Source of the DNA: DASXMT01 sp963781305
GTDB lineage: Bacteria > Actinomycetota > Acidimicrobiia > Acidimicrobiales > RAAP-2
Assembly: GCA_963781305.1 (NCBI GenBank)
Contig: CAWAFL010000011.1
Coordinates: forward strand, 1,550,001 to 1,614,000
Length of the DNA stretch: 64,000 nt
Direction: 5' to 3'
Shown here: in pieces, positions 1 to 8,289 of the stretch
Layout of the letters: every line of letters begins with the position of its first letter
Numbering within the stretch: position 1 is the stretch's first letter
Notes under the pieces: model-generated
Seen by the model: the letters and a program-made list of their open reading frames with translations, nothing else
Told to the model about the DNA's origin: nothing
The model's database searches: none
Made by a program: the position numbers and the translations under genes

Positions 1-420
1 GCCGCCACCGAGCACGTGACCTTCGCCGCCAGCCAGACCGGCGGCTTCATCTTCCCCCGCTTCCTGCCCGCCTACGATGCCGCCGCCACCCTGGTCAATC
101 TGTTGGCCATGCTGACCAAGACGGGTCAGAGGCTGTCCACCATGGTGGACAACCTGCCGCAGGTCCACATTGCCCACGACTCCGTACACACGCCGTGGGA
201 ACAAAAGGGCATGCTCATGCGGACGCTGGTCGAGCGCTCGTCGGGGCGGGACCTCGTCTTGGTCGATGGTGTGAAAGTGCTCGAAGTGGACGGGTGGGCT
301 CTGATCCTGCCCGACCCAGAGGAGCCCGTGACCCATGTCTGGGCCGAGGGGCCGAGCGAAGCAGAGGCGGGCGCCCGCGCCCAGGAGTGGGCCGTACGCC
401 TCCGACAGCTGCTTCGTTGA
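1..420 (+). CDS. Phosphomannomutase-type C-terminal fragment (5' end outside window)
   Basis: The reading frame is open from base 1 and ends at TGA 418-420, so only the C-terminal 139 residues are present. The segment GGFIFPRFLPAYDAA resembles the domain III region of phosphohexomutases. The later stretch WALILPDPEEPVTHVWAEG occupies the place of the usual phosphate-binding RPSGTEP loop. That PDPEEP variant is what I associate with actinobacterial mannose-1-phosphate guanylyltransferase/phosphomannomutase fusion proteins, so the missing part may carry a nucleotidyltransferase domain. Likely role: mannose-1-phosphate or GDP-mannose supply for cell-surface glycans. The altered loop makes mutase activity uncertain. 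The family call is fairly secure and the exact substrate is inference. Confidence 0.7.
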   Translation, partial: AATEHVTFAASQTGGFIFPRFLPAYDAAATLVNLLAMLTKTGQRLSTMVDNLPQVHIAHDSVHTPWEQKGMLMRTLVERSSGRDLVLVDGVKVLEVDGWALILPDPEEPVTHVWAEGPSEAEAGARAQEWAVRLRQLLR

Positions 421-545
421 GCGTGCGGCCGGGACACACGCCCTGGCCCGCCGGGCGGTCGGCGGCGGCGTCGGCCGTCCTGTCAGCGACGACAGCGGCC
501 CGGGCCGCCCGGTCACCCACCGCGGCAGTGCGTGGGCGGTTCGGG

Positions 546-551
546 TATGGT
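546..551 (+). promoter_or_regulatory. Candidate -10 element for gcvH (leaderless)
   Basis: TATGGT lies 8 nt before the gcvH ATG at 560. No Shine-Dalgarno sequence is visible between them. Transcription starting 6-8 nt after the hexamer would begin at or next to the start codon. The same arrangement recurs before many genes in the window. Confidence 0.5.
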
Positions 552-559
552 CCGCAAGC

Positions 560-940
560 ATGAACGTGCCTGACGATCTCCGTTACTCCTCTGACCACGA
601 GTGGATCCGACCGGCGGCCGAGCGCGTCCGGATCGGAATCACCGACTATGCCCAGGACGCGCTGGGCGACGTTGTCTTTGTGGACCTTCCTGCCGTCGGC
701 GCCTCGGTGGAGGCGGGAGGAACGCTGGGCGAAGTCGAATCGACCAAATCGGTGTCCGAGGTCTATTCCCCCATCGCCGGCGAGGTCGTGACGGTCAACG
801 AGGAACTGACCGGGGCACCGGAGCGCCTGAACGAGGACCCTTACGGCGAGGGATGGATCTGCGAGATCGTGCCTGGGGACGCCGGCGCAGTCGATGCCCT
901 CCTGGACGCTGAGGCATACCGGCAGTTGATAGCAGACTGA
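560..940 (+). CDS. gcvH: Glycine cleavage system H protein
   Basis: A 126-residue lipoyl carrier that shuttles the aminomethyl group between the P, T and L proteins of the glycine cleavage system in the cytoplasm. The lipoyl motif GEVESTKSVSEVYSP places the lipoylated lysine at residue 63, and the downstream NEDPYGEGWICEI segment is typical. Length matches the family (about 125-130). An open frame extends upstream to 335, but homology begins at MNVPDDLRYS, and ATG 560 sits 8 nt after a TATGGT hexamer, so this start is preferred. The next gene is garA-like, the same order as Mycobacterium tuberculosis Rv1826-Rv1827. No gcvP or gcvT is in the window. Confidence 0.95.
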   Translation: MNVPDDLRYSSDHEWIRPAAERVRIGITDYAQDALGDVVFVDLPAVGASVEAGGTLGEVESTKSVSEVYSPIAGEVVTVNEELTGAPERLNEDPYGEGWICEIVPGDAGAVDALLDAEAYRQLIAD

Positions 941-992
941 CTAGAACCCGCTGGCCAGGCCGGTAAAGACCAGGAGGATCGAAGCGACTACC

Positions 993-1475
993 GTGGACGA
1001 TGTGTTCTGCCACAACTGCGGCCATCGGAATCCGATGGGGGTCAATTTCTGCTCGTCGTGTGGTTCGGTGCTGGTCGCGGCCACGTCGGACACCACGGTG
1101 ACGATTCAGCCCGTCGAGGAGCTGGCCGACCTGACAGATGACGATGCGGCGGTGACGCTGCTGGAGCTGCCCCGTGGCGTGGGCATGCTGGTGGTCAAAC
1201 GGGGGCCGAACACGGGAAGCAGGTACGTATTGGAGTCCGAGCTGACCAGGGCCGGTCGTCACCCAGAAAGCGATATCTTTCTCGACGACATCACGGTGTC
1301 CCGGCGACATGCCGAGTTCACCACGGGCGAGGGGGGGACGACTGTGCGCGATGTCGGGTCGCTGAACGGTACCTACGTCAACCGGGAACGGATCGACGAT
1401 GCCGTGCTGGCTAGTGGAGACGAAGTGCAGATCGGCAAGTTCAAGCTGTTGTACTTGCTGGCAACGGGCGAATGA
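993..1475 (+). CDS. garA: FHA-domain regulator, GarA-like, with N-terminal zinc ribbon
   Basis: A 160-residue protein. Residues 6-23 hold a CxxC...CxxC zinc ribbon (C6, C9, C20, C23). Residues about 75-150 form an FHA domain with GRHPESDIFL, SRRHAEF and SLNGTYVNRERI, which make the phosphothreonine-binding surface. Between them TSDTTVTIQPVE resembles the phosphorylated threonine segment of GarA/OdhI. In the family, the unphosphorylated FHA protein inhibits 2-oxoglutarate dehydrogenase and affects glutamate metabolism, under PknB/PknG control. GTG 993 follows AGGAGG at 972-977 with a rather long spacing. Position between gcvH and ftsR supports GarA identity. The mycobacterial protein lacks the zinc ribbon, so its regulation may differ. 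Confidence 0.85.
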   Translation: MDDVFCHNCGHRNPMGVNFCSSCGSVLVAATSDTTVTIQPVEELADLTDDDAAVTLLELPRGVGMLVVKRGPNTGSRYVLESELTRAGRHPESDIFLDDITVSRRHAEFTTGEGGTTVRDVGSLNGTYVNRERIDDAVLASGDEVQIGKFKLLYLLATGE

Positions 1476-1515
1476 AATCGGGAGCTGCGGGCGTGGTCAC
1501 TGAGGGGACAGGAGG

Positions 1516-2805
1516 GTGAGCGGACGGTCGTACTTGTCCATCGGCGATGTGCTGACCCTGCTGCGTCAGGAATTCCCCGATATCACCATCTCCAAGATCC
1601 GTTTCCTCGAAAGCCAGGGACTGGTCAACCCGGAGCGGACCCCCTCGGGATACCGAAAATTCTACGAACACGATGTGGAGCGCCTTCGATGGGTACTGCG
1701 CCAGCAGCGGGAGCATTTCCTGCCCCTGAAGGTGATCAAGGACCGCCTCGATGACGGAACTGCGGATTCGGAGGATGCGATCGAGTCGAACGGCAACCAG
1801 AGCGAAGAGGCCGTCGAAGTCGAAGAGGCCGCCACCGAGACGCCTGTGTCGGGTGTGTCGATCGAAGCCATCGATGCCCACGTCCACGCCGCCGAGGCCG
1901 CCGAAGTGGCCGAGGCAGCCCAGGGCGAACCGGGACCGACCGATCGGCCCGCACCGGTGACGAGGGCGACGCATACCGAACGATCAGGCGGTCCGGATGC
2001 CGCTGCCCGCCGTCAGCCCGAGCCCGTGCTGGTGGGACAAGCGGCTTCGGTTCGCGCACAGGGATCGTCCGTCTCCGATGCGCCGAGAACCGGAAGCGGT
2101 GCCGGCCTGCCCGGCCTCGAAGGCGCGCCCGACGGGCCGTCTTCCGCGTCGGCCCGTCCCACGTCCTCGATGCAAGGGCCGGCAGAGGGGTCGTCAAGGC
2201 GGCCGGCCGCAGGGCGGTCGAGCAGCGCCGGTCCCGGACCGACGGAGGCCCCATCCCCGGCTCGGATGGGAACGACCTCGGCTGAGCCGGCATCCGAGGC
2301 GGCGTCCGAGGGAGCGTCCGAACCCACTCCGACCGGTGCGGGTGCCGGCGCACGTGGGGGTTCAGGTTCGTCGTCGGGCGTGGGCGGAACGACCACGCCA
2401 GAAGGACGACCCGTGGACCTGACCGGCGCCAGCTTTACGCTGGCCGAGTTGGCAGCGGCCAGCGGTTTGGGTGAAGACGTTCTCGAGCAGCTCGGCGAGT
2501 ACGGGCTGCTCACCGCCACCCAGGTCGGAGGAGTGGCTTACTTCGACGAGGACGGCCTGGCCATCGCCAATCTGGCCGCCGGGTTCGCGCGCTACGGAGT
2601 GGAGCCACGACACCTCCGTCTGTACAAGAACACAGCGGACCGCGAGGCGGGGTTCATCGAGCAGATCGTATTGCCCCTGGTCAGACAGCGAAATCCGGAG
2701 GCCCGTCAGCGGGCCGGGCGCACGGCAGACGAGCTGACCCAACTGGGACAGGGACTCAGGGGCGCACTGTTGCGCAATGCGATCCGGGACCTGCTCGGCG
2801 GGTGA
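1516..2805 (+). CDS. ftsR: MerR-family transcriptional regulator, FtsR-like, with very long linker
   Basis: A 429-residue protein. Residues 1-80 are a MerR winged helix with SIGDVLTLLRQEFPDITISK, a wing at GYRKFYEHDVERL and a following helix. Residues about 295-429 are the C-terminal domain also found in Rv1828/FtsR (FTLAELAAASGL to the end). They are separated by about 200 residues of Ala/Ser/Gly/Pro/Glu-rich low-complexity sequence, far longer than usual for this family. Family members regulate cell division genes such as ftsZ in Corynebacterium. GTG 1516 directly follows GGAGG with no spacer, and an in-frame TGA at 1501 excludes an earlier start. TTG 1534 is an alternative with an 18-nt spacer. 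Confidence 0.85.
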   Translation: MSGRSYLSIGDVLTLLRQEFPDITISKIRFLESQGLVNPERTPSGYRKFYEHDVERLRWVLRQQREHFLPLKVIKDRLDDGTADSEDAIESNGNQSEEAVEVEEAATETPVSGVSIEAIDAHVHAAEAAEVAEAAQGEPGPTDRPAPVTRATHTERSGGPDAAARRQPEPVLVGQAASVRAQGSSVSDAPRTGSGAGLPGLEGAPDGPSSASARPTSSMQGPAEGSSRRPAAGRSSSAGPGPTEAPSPARMGTTSAEPASEAASEGASEPTPTGAGAGARGGSGSSSGVGGTTTPEGRPVDLTGASFTLAELAAASGLGEDVLEQLGEYGLLTATQVGGVAYFDEDGLAIANLAAGFARYGVEPRHLRLYKNTADREAGFIEQIVLPLVRQRNPEARQRAGRTADELTQLGQGLRGALLRNAIRDLLGG

Positions 2806-2914
2806 TGGCATCGGGTTCCTCCCGACGAGCGGCATGAGGTCCCGCACTGTCCTCCAACGGCCCCAGCGCGACCAGGGCCAGCCGGGGCTGACCGCGGAAA
2901 TCGCGTTCGGCGAG

Positions 2915-2920
2915 TAAGTT
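2915..2920 (+). promoter_or_regulatory. Candidate -10 element for the BFN gene (leaderless)
   Basis: TAAGTT ends 7 nt before ATG 2928. There is no ribosome binding site in the gap. It supports ATG 2928 over TTG 2919, which overlaps the hexamer. Confidence 0.45.
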
Positions 2921-2927
2921 GCAACGC

Positions 2928-3461
2928 ATGGTCGAAGTCCGGCTTCGTGCGGTGCGTGTGGACCTACAGTCCAACACGCCCGTGTTGCTGCTCCAAGAGT
3001 CCGAGGCACTGGGCCGTACGTTGCCCATCTTCATCGGGGCCCCGGAGGCCACGGCCATTGCCTTTGCTCTTCAGGGCATGGACACGCCTCGTCCCATGAC
3101 CCACGACCTCATCCGGGACCTGCTCGACGCGCTCGGGGCCGACGTGGTGCGTGTCGTCATCACCGAGCTGCGCACGTCGACGTACTACGCCGAAATCGTG
3201 CTGCGCCACGGCGGCACCGAGGTCCCGGTTTCGGCCCGGCCCTCCGATGCCGTCGCCGTGGCCGTCCGGACCGGAACCCCCCTCTACGTGGCCGACGATC
3301 TCATGGACGCCGAGGGCATCATGCTGCCGGCCGAGGAGGAGGACGAGGACGAGGAGGTCGCGGAGTACGAGGAGGATGGTGAGCAGGAGAATCCCGAGGA
3401 AGTGGTGGGAGAGTTCCGCAACTTTCTCGACACCATCCGTCCCGAGGACTTCTCGCCTTAA
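2928..3461 (+). CDS. Bifunctional nuclease (BFN) domain protein, DUF151
   Basis: A 177-residue protein whose first 130 residues match the BFN/DUF151 fold: LPIFIGAPEATAIAFALQG, RPMTHDLIRDLL, STYYAEIVLRH and SARPSDAVAVAVR are the family signatures. The last 45 residues form a Glu/Asp-rich tail with a terminal basic/aromatic segment (EFRNFLDTIRPEDF). The plant BFN members show RNase and DNase activity, while bacterial roles remain poorly defined. The gene follows ftsR as in Mycobacterium (Rv1829), which supports orthology. A 122-nt gap separates it from ftsR and carries its own candidate promoter. Confidence 0.9.
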   Translation: MVEVRLRAVRVDLQSNTPVLLLQESEALGRTLPIFIGAPEATAIAFALQGMDTPRPMTHDLIRDLLDALGADVVRVVITELRTSTYYAEIVLRHGGTEVPVSARPSDAVAVAVRTGTPLYVADDLMDAEGIMLPAEEEDEDEEVAEYEEDGEQENPEEVVGEFRNFLDTIRPEDFSP

Positions 3462-3517
3462 CCGTTCCTGTTCTCGCCGGGGGTCCCGGGTCACGGGGAA
3501 GCGAGCTGCGAGGACGG

Positions 3518-3523
3518 TACGGT
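3518..3523 (+). promoter_or_regulatory. Candidate -10 element for the S9 peptidase gene
   Basis: TACGGT ends 9 nt before GTG 3533 with no Shine-Dalgarno sequence between. It is consistent with a leaderless transcript. Confidence 0.35.
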
Positions 3524-3532
3524 ACCGGAACT

Positions 3533-5614
3533 GTGGCAGACGAGCACCGGGGAACGTCCGGGGACACAGCGCACGTGGATGACCCGGGAGCGGCCCCGAC
3601 GCCAGCACCCTGTGGTACGTGGGCGTCGCCTTTCTCGGCCACGGCCGTAGCCACGGGCAAGGTATCCCGCAGCGGCCTCCACGTCGACGGCTCGTGGATC
3701 TATTGGCTCGAGAGCAGGCCCGACGAGGGTGGACGCCAGGTCCTGGTCCGATCCTCGGCCCACGGTGCCCCCACCGACGTCTCGCCCCCCGGGCGCAGCA
3801 TCCGCTCGCGCGTGCACGAGTACGGGGGCGGGGCGGCCATCGTTGTCGACGGGACGCTCTTCTACGTCGACCAGTCGGACCAGGGCCTGTACCGCTGGGA
3901 ATTGGGCTCCGGCGACGACACGGCGCCGACTCCGCTCACGGGCCCCTCGAAGCGGGGTGGCTCACTCCGCTACGGGGATGGGCGCCCGTCGGTGGACGGC
4001 CACTGGTTGCTCTGTGTCGAGGAGCGCCATGGCTCCGGTGGGGTGGCTCACGCCATCGTGGCCGTGGACGCCCACGGCTCGGGCACGACGGTCCCGGTGC
4101 TCGAGGGACGAGATTTCTATGCCGCGCCCCGCCCCTCGCCGGGCGGGGCCTTCCTGGCCTGGCTCACCTGGGATCACCCGCAGATGCCCTGGGATGGATC
4201 CGAGCTGTGGGTCGGCCGATGGATCGACGATGACGGCGTCCCCCGGGTCACCGAGCCCCGGCGGATCGCCGGGGGCAGTGACGTCTCGATCGGGCAGCCG
4301 ATGTGGTGCAGGGACGGCAGCCTCTGCTACCTGTCGGACGAGGCCGGATGGTGGCAGCCATACCGGTTGCCCTCGCCGGGCGGGGCGGGCTCGTTCACCT
4401 CGGTTCCCTCTGTCCTGGCTCCGGCGCCCGCTGAGTTCCACGGTCCCGATTGGGTGCTGGGGCAGTCCACGCTGGCCGAACTGCCCGACGGGGGGCTGGT
4501 GTCCCGGATGCATGCAGACGGGTTGGATCGGGTGGTGCGCATTCCCCCGCCGGCGCAGTCCGGATCGGACCAGCTCGAGGACGTGCCCCAGCCGTGCGTC
4601 GCCATCGCCGGTGTGTGCGCCACCGATGGGGGTGCGGTCGTCGTGCTCGGCGCCACCACCACCGTCGGCCCCTCTGTCTACGCCGTGGCCCCCGCAGGGC
4701 CTCCGGACGGCCGGGACGATGGCACGCTCCGGTGGGACCCGCCCGAATTGTTGAGCGCCGCCTCCTCACTGCCGGTGGCACCGGGGGATATTGCCGTCGC
4801 CGAGGCGGTGGTGGCGGTGACGCCTGCCGGGCCGGTGCACAGCCTCTTCTACGCCCCCACCAGCTCCGCGTTCGACGTCCCCACCGGCACGGTGCCGCCG
4901 GTGGTGGTCATGTGCCACGGCGGCCCCACAGCGGCCAACGATCCCGGGTTCGATCCGCTGGTCCAGTACTTCACCAGCCGGGGTCTGGCCGTCCTGGCCG
5001 TCGACTATCGGGGAAGCGTGGGCTACGGACGTGCCTATCGTCAGCGCCTGCGAGGCCTGTGGGGGCTCGCCGATGTCGACGATTGCGTCTCGGCCGCCGT
5101 GTCCCTGGCCGACGACGGCCGGATCGACGGCGACCGGATGGTCATCCGGGGAACCAGCGCCGGGGGGCTCACCGCGCTGGGCGCCCTGATCCGTTCCGAC
5201 CGGTTTGCCGGTGCCGCCACCTGGTATGGCGTCACCGACCTGGAGGCCCTGGCCACGGAGACCCATGATTTCGAGGCGAGGTACATGGACTCCCTGGTGG
5301 GGCCCCTTCCCGGCGCGGCGGCGACGTATCGGGACCGCTCGCCGATCCACCACGCCGATCGGGTCACCGGCGCCGTTTTGTTGCTGCAGGGCCTCGACGA
5401 CCCGGTGGTCCCCGCCGACCAGGCCCAGCGCTTTGTCGAGGCCCTCCGGGCTCACGGGGTCGACTGCCGATACCAGGCATTCGCCGGTGAGGCTCACGGC
5501 TTCCGCCAGGCTGCGACACTCCGCACCGCTCTGGCCGCCGAGCTCAATTTCTACGGCGACGTGTTGGGGTTCGAGCCGGCCGGCGACCGGGCGGGCGCCG
5601 GCCCGGTCCCGTGA
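3533..5614 (+). CDS. S9 family (prolyl oligopeptidase-like) serine peptidase
   Basis: A 693-residue protein with an N-terminal beta-propeller-like region (about 40-400) and a C-terminal alpha/beta hydrolase domain (about 430-680). The nucleophile motif RGTSAGG places Ser near 542. GLDDPVVP supplies the Asp (about 623) and GEAHGF the His (about 653), and the oxyanion region CHGGPTAAND precedes them. This matches dipeptidyl/acylaminoacyl peptidase-type S9C proteins that cleave short peptides. No signal peptide is visible, so it is probably cytoplasmic. GTG 3533 begins a Ser/Thr/Pro-rich leader, and homology starts near residue 27. It is separated from the BFN gene by 71 nt. Substrate unknown. 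Confidence 0.88.
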   Translation: MADEHRGTSGDTAHVDDPGAAPTPAPCGTWASPFSATAVATGKVSRSGLHVDGSWIYWLESRPDEGGRQVLVRSSAHGAPTDVSPPGRSIRSRVHEYGGGAAIVVDGTLFYVDQSDQGLYRWELGSGDDTAPTPLTGPSKRGGSLRYGDGRPSVDGHWLLCVEERHGSGGVAHAIVAVDAHGSGTTVPVLEGRDFYAAPRPSPGGAFLAWLTWDHPQMPWDGSELWVGRWIDDDGVPRVTEPRRIAGGSDVSIGQPMWCRDGSLCYLSDEAGWWQPYRLPSPGGAGSFTSVPSVLAPAPAEFHGPDWVLGQSTLAELPDGGLVSRMHADGLDRVVRIPPPAQSGSDQLEDVPQPCVAIAGVCATDGGAVVVLGATTTVGPSVYAVAPAGPPDGRDDGTLRWDPPELLSAASSLPVAPGDIAVAEAVVAVTPAGPVHSLFYAPTSSAFDVPTGTVPPVVVMCHGGPTAANDPGFDPLVQYFTSRGLAVLAVDYRGSVGYGRAYRQRLRGLWGLADVDDCVSAAVSLADDGRIDGDRMVIRGTSAGGLTALGALIRSDRFAGAATWYGVTDLEALATETHDFEARYMDSLVGPLPGAAATYRDRSPIHHADRVTGAVLLLQGLDDPVVPADQAQRFVEALRAHGVDCRYQAFAGEAHGFRQAATLRTALAAELNFYGDVLGFEPAGDRAGAGPVP

Positions 5615-5676
5615 AGCGAGATCATCTGGTCGGGGACGGGGTGGGAGCGGTCCCGGGGGCCCAGGGCGCCTCGGTG

Positions 5677-5682
5677 TACCAT
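5677..5682 (+). promoter_or_regulatory. Candidate -10 element for the glycosyltransferase gene
   Basis: TACCAT ends 5 nt before GTG 5688. It argues for the GTG over the internal ATG 5709. Confidence 0.35.
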
Positions 5683-5687
5683 CGGCC

Positions 5688-7187
5688 GTGCCGACGGACT
5701 CGGATCGAATGACTGTCCAGGCGTCGGGTGGCCCGTCCTTGGTCGGCTGGATCGTTGGTGGCTGGCGCCGACTGCTCGATCCGGTTCGACGCTGGTCGCC
5801 GGAATGGCGGGATGCAGCGCTCTACGGGATCTCTGGCTTCTTCGCCCTCTTCACCGCCGTGCTCACCGGAATTCCCCTGTACCAGCAATGGGGGTTGATG
5901 GCTTTCGGCCCCTATCTGGCCGGGGGAGCGTTCATGGCCGTGGTGGCCCACAGGCGCGGCTCCCGGCAGGGGGAGTCCCCCGCCACCAGCCGGCGATATC
6001 GCATCGCCCGCATCGCAGCCTGTGCCGTGGTCTTTGCCGGGGCCACGATCGTTCCTCTGACCATGGAGGTGATCTGGCGGGCGGAGGGACCGGCGACCGA
6101 GCACGTCCAACCCGAGGTGATCGTGGTGCAGCGGGCCGGCGCGGCGGCTGCCGCCGGCCACAACCCCTACCGGGTGATCGACAAGAACGGCCACATCCTC
6201 ATCCATCAGGATGCCGTTCCCGAGTACGAGCTGTACTACCCATACCTGCCGGGGATGGTGGTGTTCGGGTTCTCGTCGAGCGACAGCAAGGTCGAGGCCC
6301 AGCTGACCGATGCCCGGATCCAGTTCCTGTTCTTCACCATCCTGGTGGGCGGATTCGCCTTGAGCCGCCTGAAGGCGGCCCGGGACACGAGGGCCCGCGC
6401 CCTGCAGGTGCTGGCCGTCCTACCCACCGCGGCCCTGCCCCTGGCCACCGGCGGCGATGACATGCCGGTGGTCGCCTTGATGCTGCTGGGGCTGGTAGCC
6501 CTCCAGCGACGAAGACCACTTCTCGCCGGGCTGGCCCTCGGCGCCGCATCGTCGTTGAAGTTCACTGCCTGGCCGTTGGCCTTCTTGGCCCTTTGGGCCG
6601 CCCAGGACCTGTACCGCCGTCGGGCACTCGGACGGTACCTGCTGGGCTTCGCCGTCATTGCCGTACCGGTGGTGGCGCCGTTCGCCCTCAGGAATCCCTC
6701 CGCCTTCGTGGACAACGTCATCCGGTTCCCCCTCGGCCTGGCCGGGGTGGCCTCACCGGCAGCCAGCCCCCTTCCCGGTCACCTGTTGATCAGCGCACTC
6801 CCCGGCATCCATCGGCCCTACGTGATCGCCGTGGCCATCATTGGCGCCGTCCTGTTGCTGTGGCGGCTCAAGGCGAAACCGCCCAAGACCGCGGCCGACG
6901 TGTCCGAGCTCACCGGATGGGTCATGTTGATCGCCCTCCTCCTGGCCCCTGCCACCCGGGTGGGCTACCTCCTCTACCCGGCCAACCTGTTCGTCTGGGC
7001 GTACGTCCTGCGCCGGTCGGCGGCGCCGGTGGACCTGGCCCCGGATCCGCCGGGCACGCGCCCGAACCCGGTGCTCGCCCGCCTGCTCGGTCAGGTGCCC
7101 GGGTCCGCTACCTCGAACAGGCGGACCGTGAACGGGGTTACGCCGGCCGATGTGGTGGGCGACACGACCACCCCCGCCTCCCAGTAG
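5688..7187 (+). CDS. Polytopic membrane glycosyltransferase, GT87/DUF2029-like
   Basis: About 499 residues with roughly ten hydrophobic segments, for example around residues 46-66, 71-88 and 113-130 and a dense set from about 225 to 450. The extracellular loop after the third segment contains GHNPYRVIDKNG and ELYYPYLPGM. A G-N-P-Y motif followed by a YxYxP motif is typical of polyprenyl-phosphate-mannose-dependent mannosyltransferases of the GT87 (DUF2029) group, which extend cell-wall glycans outside the membrane. ATG 5709 is an alternative start. The last 97 nt overlap the tail of the convergent minus-strand gene, and the encoded final 30 residues look disordered. The acceptor cannot be told. 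Confidence 0.72.
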   Translation: MPTDSDRMTVQASGGPSLVGWIVGGWRRLLDPVRRWSPEWRDAALYGISGFFALFTAVLTGIPLYQQWGLMAFGPYLAGGAFMAVVAHRRGSRQGESPATSRRYRIARIAACAVVFAGATIVPLTMEVIWRAEGPATEHVQPEVIVVQRAGAAAAAGHNPYRVIDKNGHILIHQDAVPEYELYYPYLPGMVVFGFSSSDSKVEAQLTDARIQFLFFTILVGGFALSRLKAARDTRARALQVLAVLPTAALPLATGGDDMPVVALMLLGLVALQRRRPLLAGLALGAASSLKFTAWPLAFLALWAAQDLYRRRALGRYLLGFAVIAVPVVAPFALRNPSAFVDNVIRFPLGLAGVASPAASPLPGHLLISALPGIHRPYVIAVAIIGAVLLLWRLKAKPPKTAADVSELTGWVMLIALLLAPATRVGYLLYPANLFVWAYVLRRSAAPVDLAPDPPGTRPNPVLARLLGQVPGSATSNRRTVNGVTPADVVGDTTTPASQ

Positions 7188-7729
7188 AAGCCGTCGGAGC
7201 TGCCCTTTTGAGCCAGGATCTCGGTGCTCCCGGCCTGGTACGAGTCGGGGCCGTTGGCGAGGAGTTTCCAGTCCAGCTTCTTGAAGATGACCTGGTAGAA
7301 GTTCTCGACCCGGAAAGCGGGCATGGTCGAGGTGAAGTCGACGGTGCGGTCGAACTGGCCGGTGCCCTGGTCGGTGTTGAGCGAGCCCGTGGTCTTGGCG
7401 CCGGCGGGAATGGCCAGGGCGGCGAGGATGTCCGCCGGGGGATCACCGGCGTCCTCGACGGGCTTCATGGCCTTTCCCCCGGACTCGAGGTGCACCACGG
7501 TCCCGTCGGCCAGCGTCACCGACTGGAGCTTCAGGGTGGTCGACCCGCCCGTGGCCAGGGCCGACGCGGTGATCCCGCCGATGAGGATCACCAGGGCAAT
7601 GGCCACCACGATGACGGCCGGCGACTTGAGCGACATCCGAGCGACCGGCTCATAGGCCGGGCCCTCCCACTCCTCGTCGTCTCGGGAGCCCTGCGGGGAC
7701 TTGCCCTCGTGTTCCACGTCGGTGACCAT
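7091..7729 (-). CDS. Hypothetical single-pass membrane protein
   Basis: A 212-residue protein. Residues 1-35 are charged, with an acidic DDEEWEGPAYEP patch. One transmembrane helix follows (PAVIVVAIALVILIGGITAS, about residues 37-58). The remaining 150 residues form a probable extracytoplasmic soluble domain rich in beta-type sequence (FYQVIFKKLDWKLLANGPDS). I do not recognise the family. ATG 7729 is the first start, and a TAGGCT hexamer lies 11 nt upstream (7741-7746, minus strand). The gene converges on the glycosyltransferase and overlaps its end by 97 nt. Confidence 0.7.
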   Translation of the reverse strand: MVTDVEHEGKSPQGSRDDEEWEGPAYEPVARMSLKSPAVIVVAIALVILIGGITASALATGGSTTLKLQSVTLADGTVVHLESGGKAMKPVEDAGDPPADILAALAIPAGAKTTGSLNTDQGTGQFDRTVDFTSTMPAFRVENFYQVIFKKLDWKLLANGPDSYQAGSTEILAQKGSSDGFYWEAGVVVSPTTSAGVTPFTVRLFEVADPGT

Positions 7730-7775
7730 GACCGTTCGCGAGCCTACCAACGCACCCGACAGGCTCCGGGGGCGG

Positions 7776-8228
7776 TCAGGCGTCGCCCGCCGCCCGGCGG
7801 TCGGGCACCTGAGGATCACCGACGCCCGTGCCAAGGCCGGTGTCGAGGCCGGTGGCCGCTCGGATCGACACCAGTGCTGAGCCGAGGCTGGCAACCAGGA
7901 TGGGCCAGCGGGTCCGGCGGGGGAGCCAGGCGAAGGCCGCCATCGTGGCCAGCGCGTCGACGGCGTCGGAGACACCACTGAGTGCCACCCACGGGCGTGC
8001 CTCGTCCTCCGAGTGGGAGAGTGCCCGCAGGGCCCCCACCCCGAGGGCCAGGTCCCGCCCGCCGAGCGTCCGAGCGAGCAGCCTGATCGAGGCGGCGTTG
8101 GCGGAGTCGGTCGCAGCGCCCACCCAGGGGACGACCACCGCCATCGGGGCGACCAGCGCAGTGGTGCCGATCGCCACCCGCCCCCAGGCGATTGCCTGAG
8201 CCGCCCGTCGGAGCCCGGTTGCATCCAC
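7776..8228 (-). CDS. Small membrane protein of unknown function (DUF4267-like)
   Basis: About 150 residues with three to four hydrophobic helices (GTTALVAPMAVVVPWVGAA, DLALGVGALRAL, DALATMAAFAWL, WPILVASLGSALVSI). The ARTLGGRDLALGVGAL segment resembles DUF4267-type small integral membrane proteins. Two GTG starts are possible, at 8237 and 8228. The latter lies exactly 7 nt after a TAGCGT hexamer and is preferred. It is followed after 46 nt by another membrane-protein gene on the same strand. Function unknown. Confidence 0.65.
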   Translation of the reverse strand: MDATGLRRAAQAIAWGRVAIGTTALVAPMAVVVPWVGAATDSANAASIRLLARTLGGRDLALGVGALRALSHSEDEARPWVALSGVSDAVDALATMAAFAWLPRRTRWPILVASLGSALVSIRAATGLDTGLGTGVGDPQVPDRRAAGDA

Positions 8229-8235
8229 GTCGGTC

Positions 8236-8241
8236 ACGCTA
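8236..8241 (-). promoter_or_regulatory. Candidate -10 element, minus strand
   Basis: Read on the minus strand this is TAGCGT, 7 nt before GTG 8228. It overlaps the alternative GTG 8237, which makes that start less likely. Confidence 0.4.
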
Positions 8242-8289
8242 CCGGCCGGCCAACGGGTCGAGACGGGCTCGAGCTCGATGTCGAGGTCG

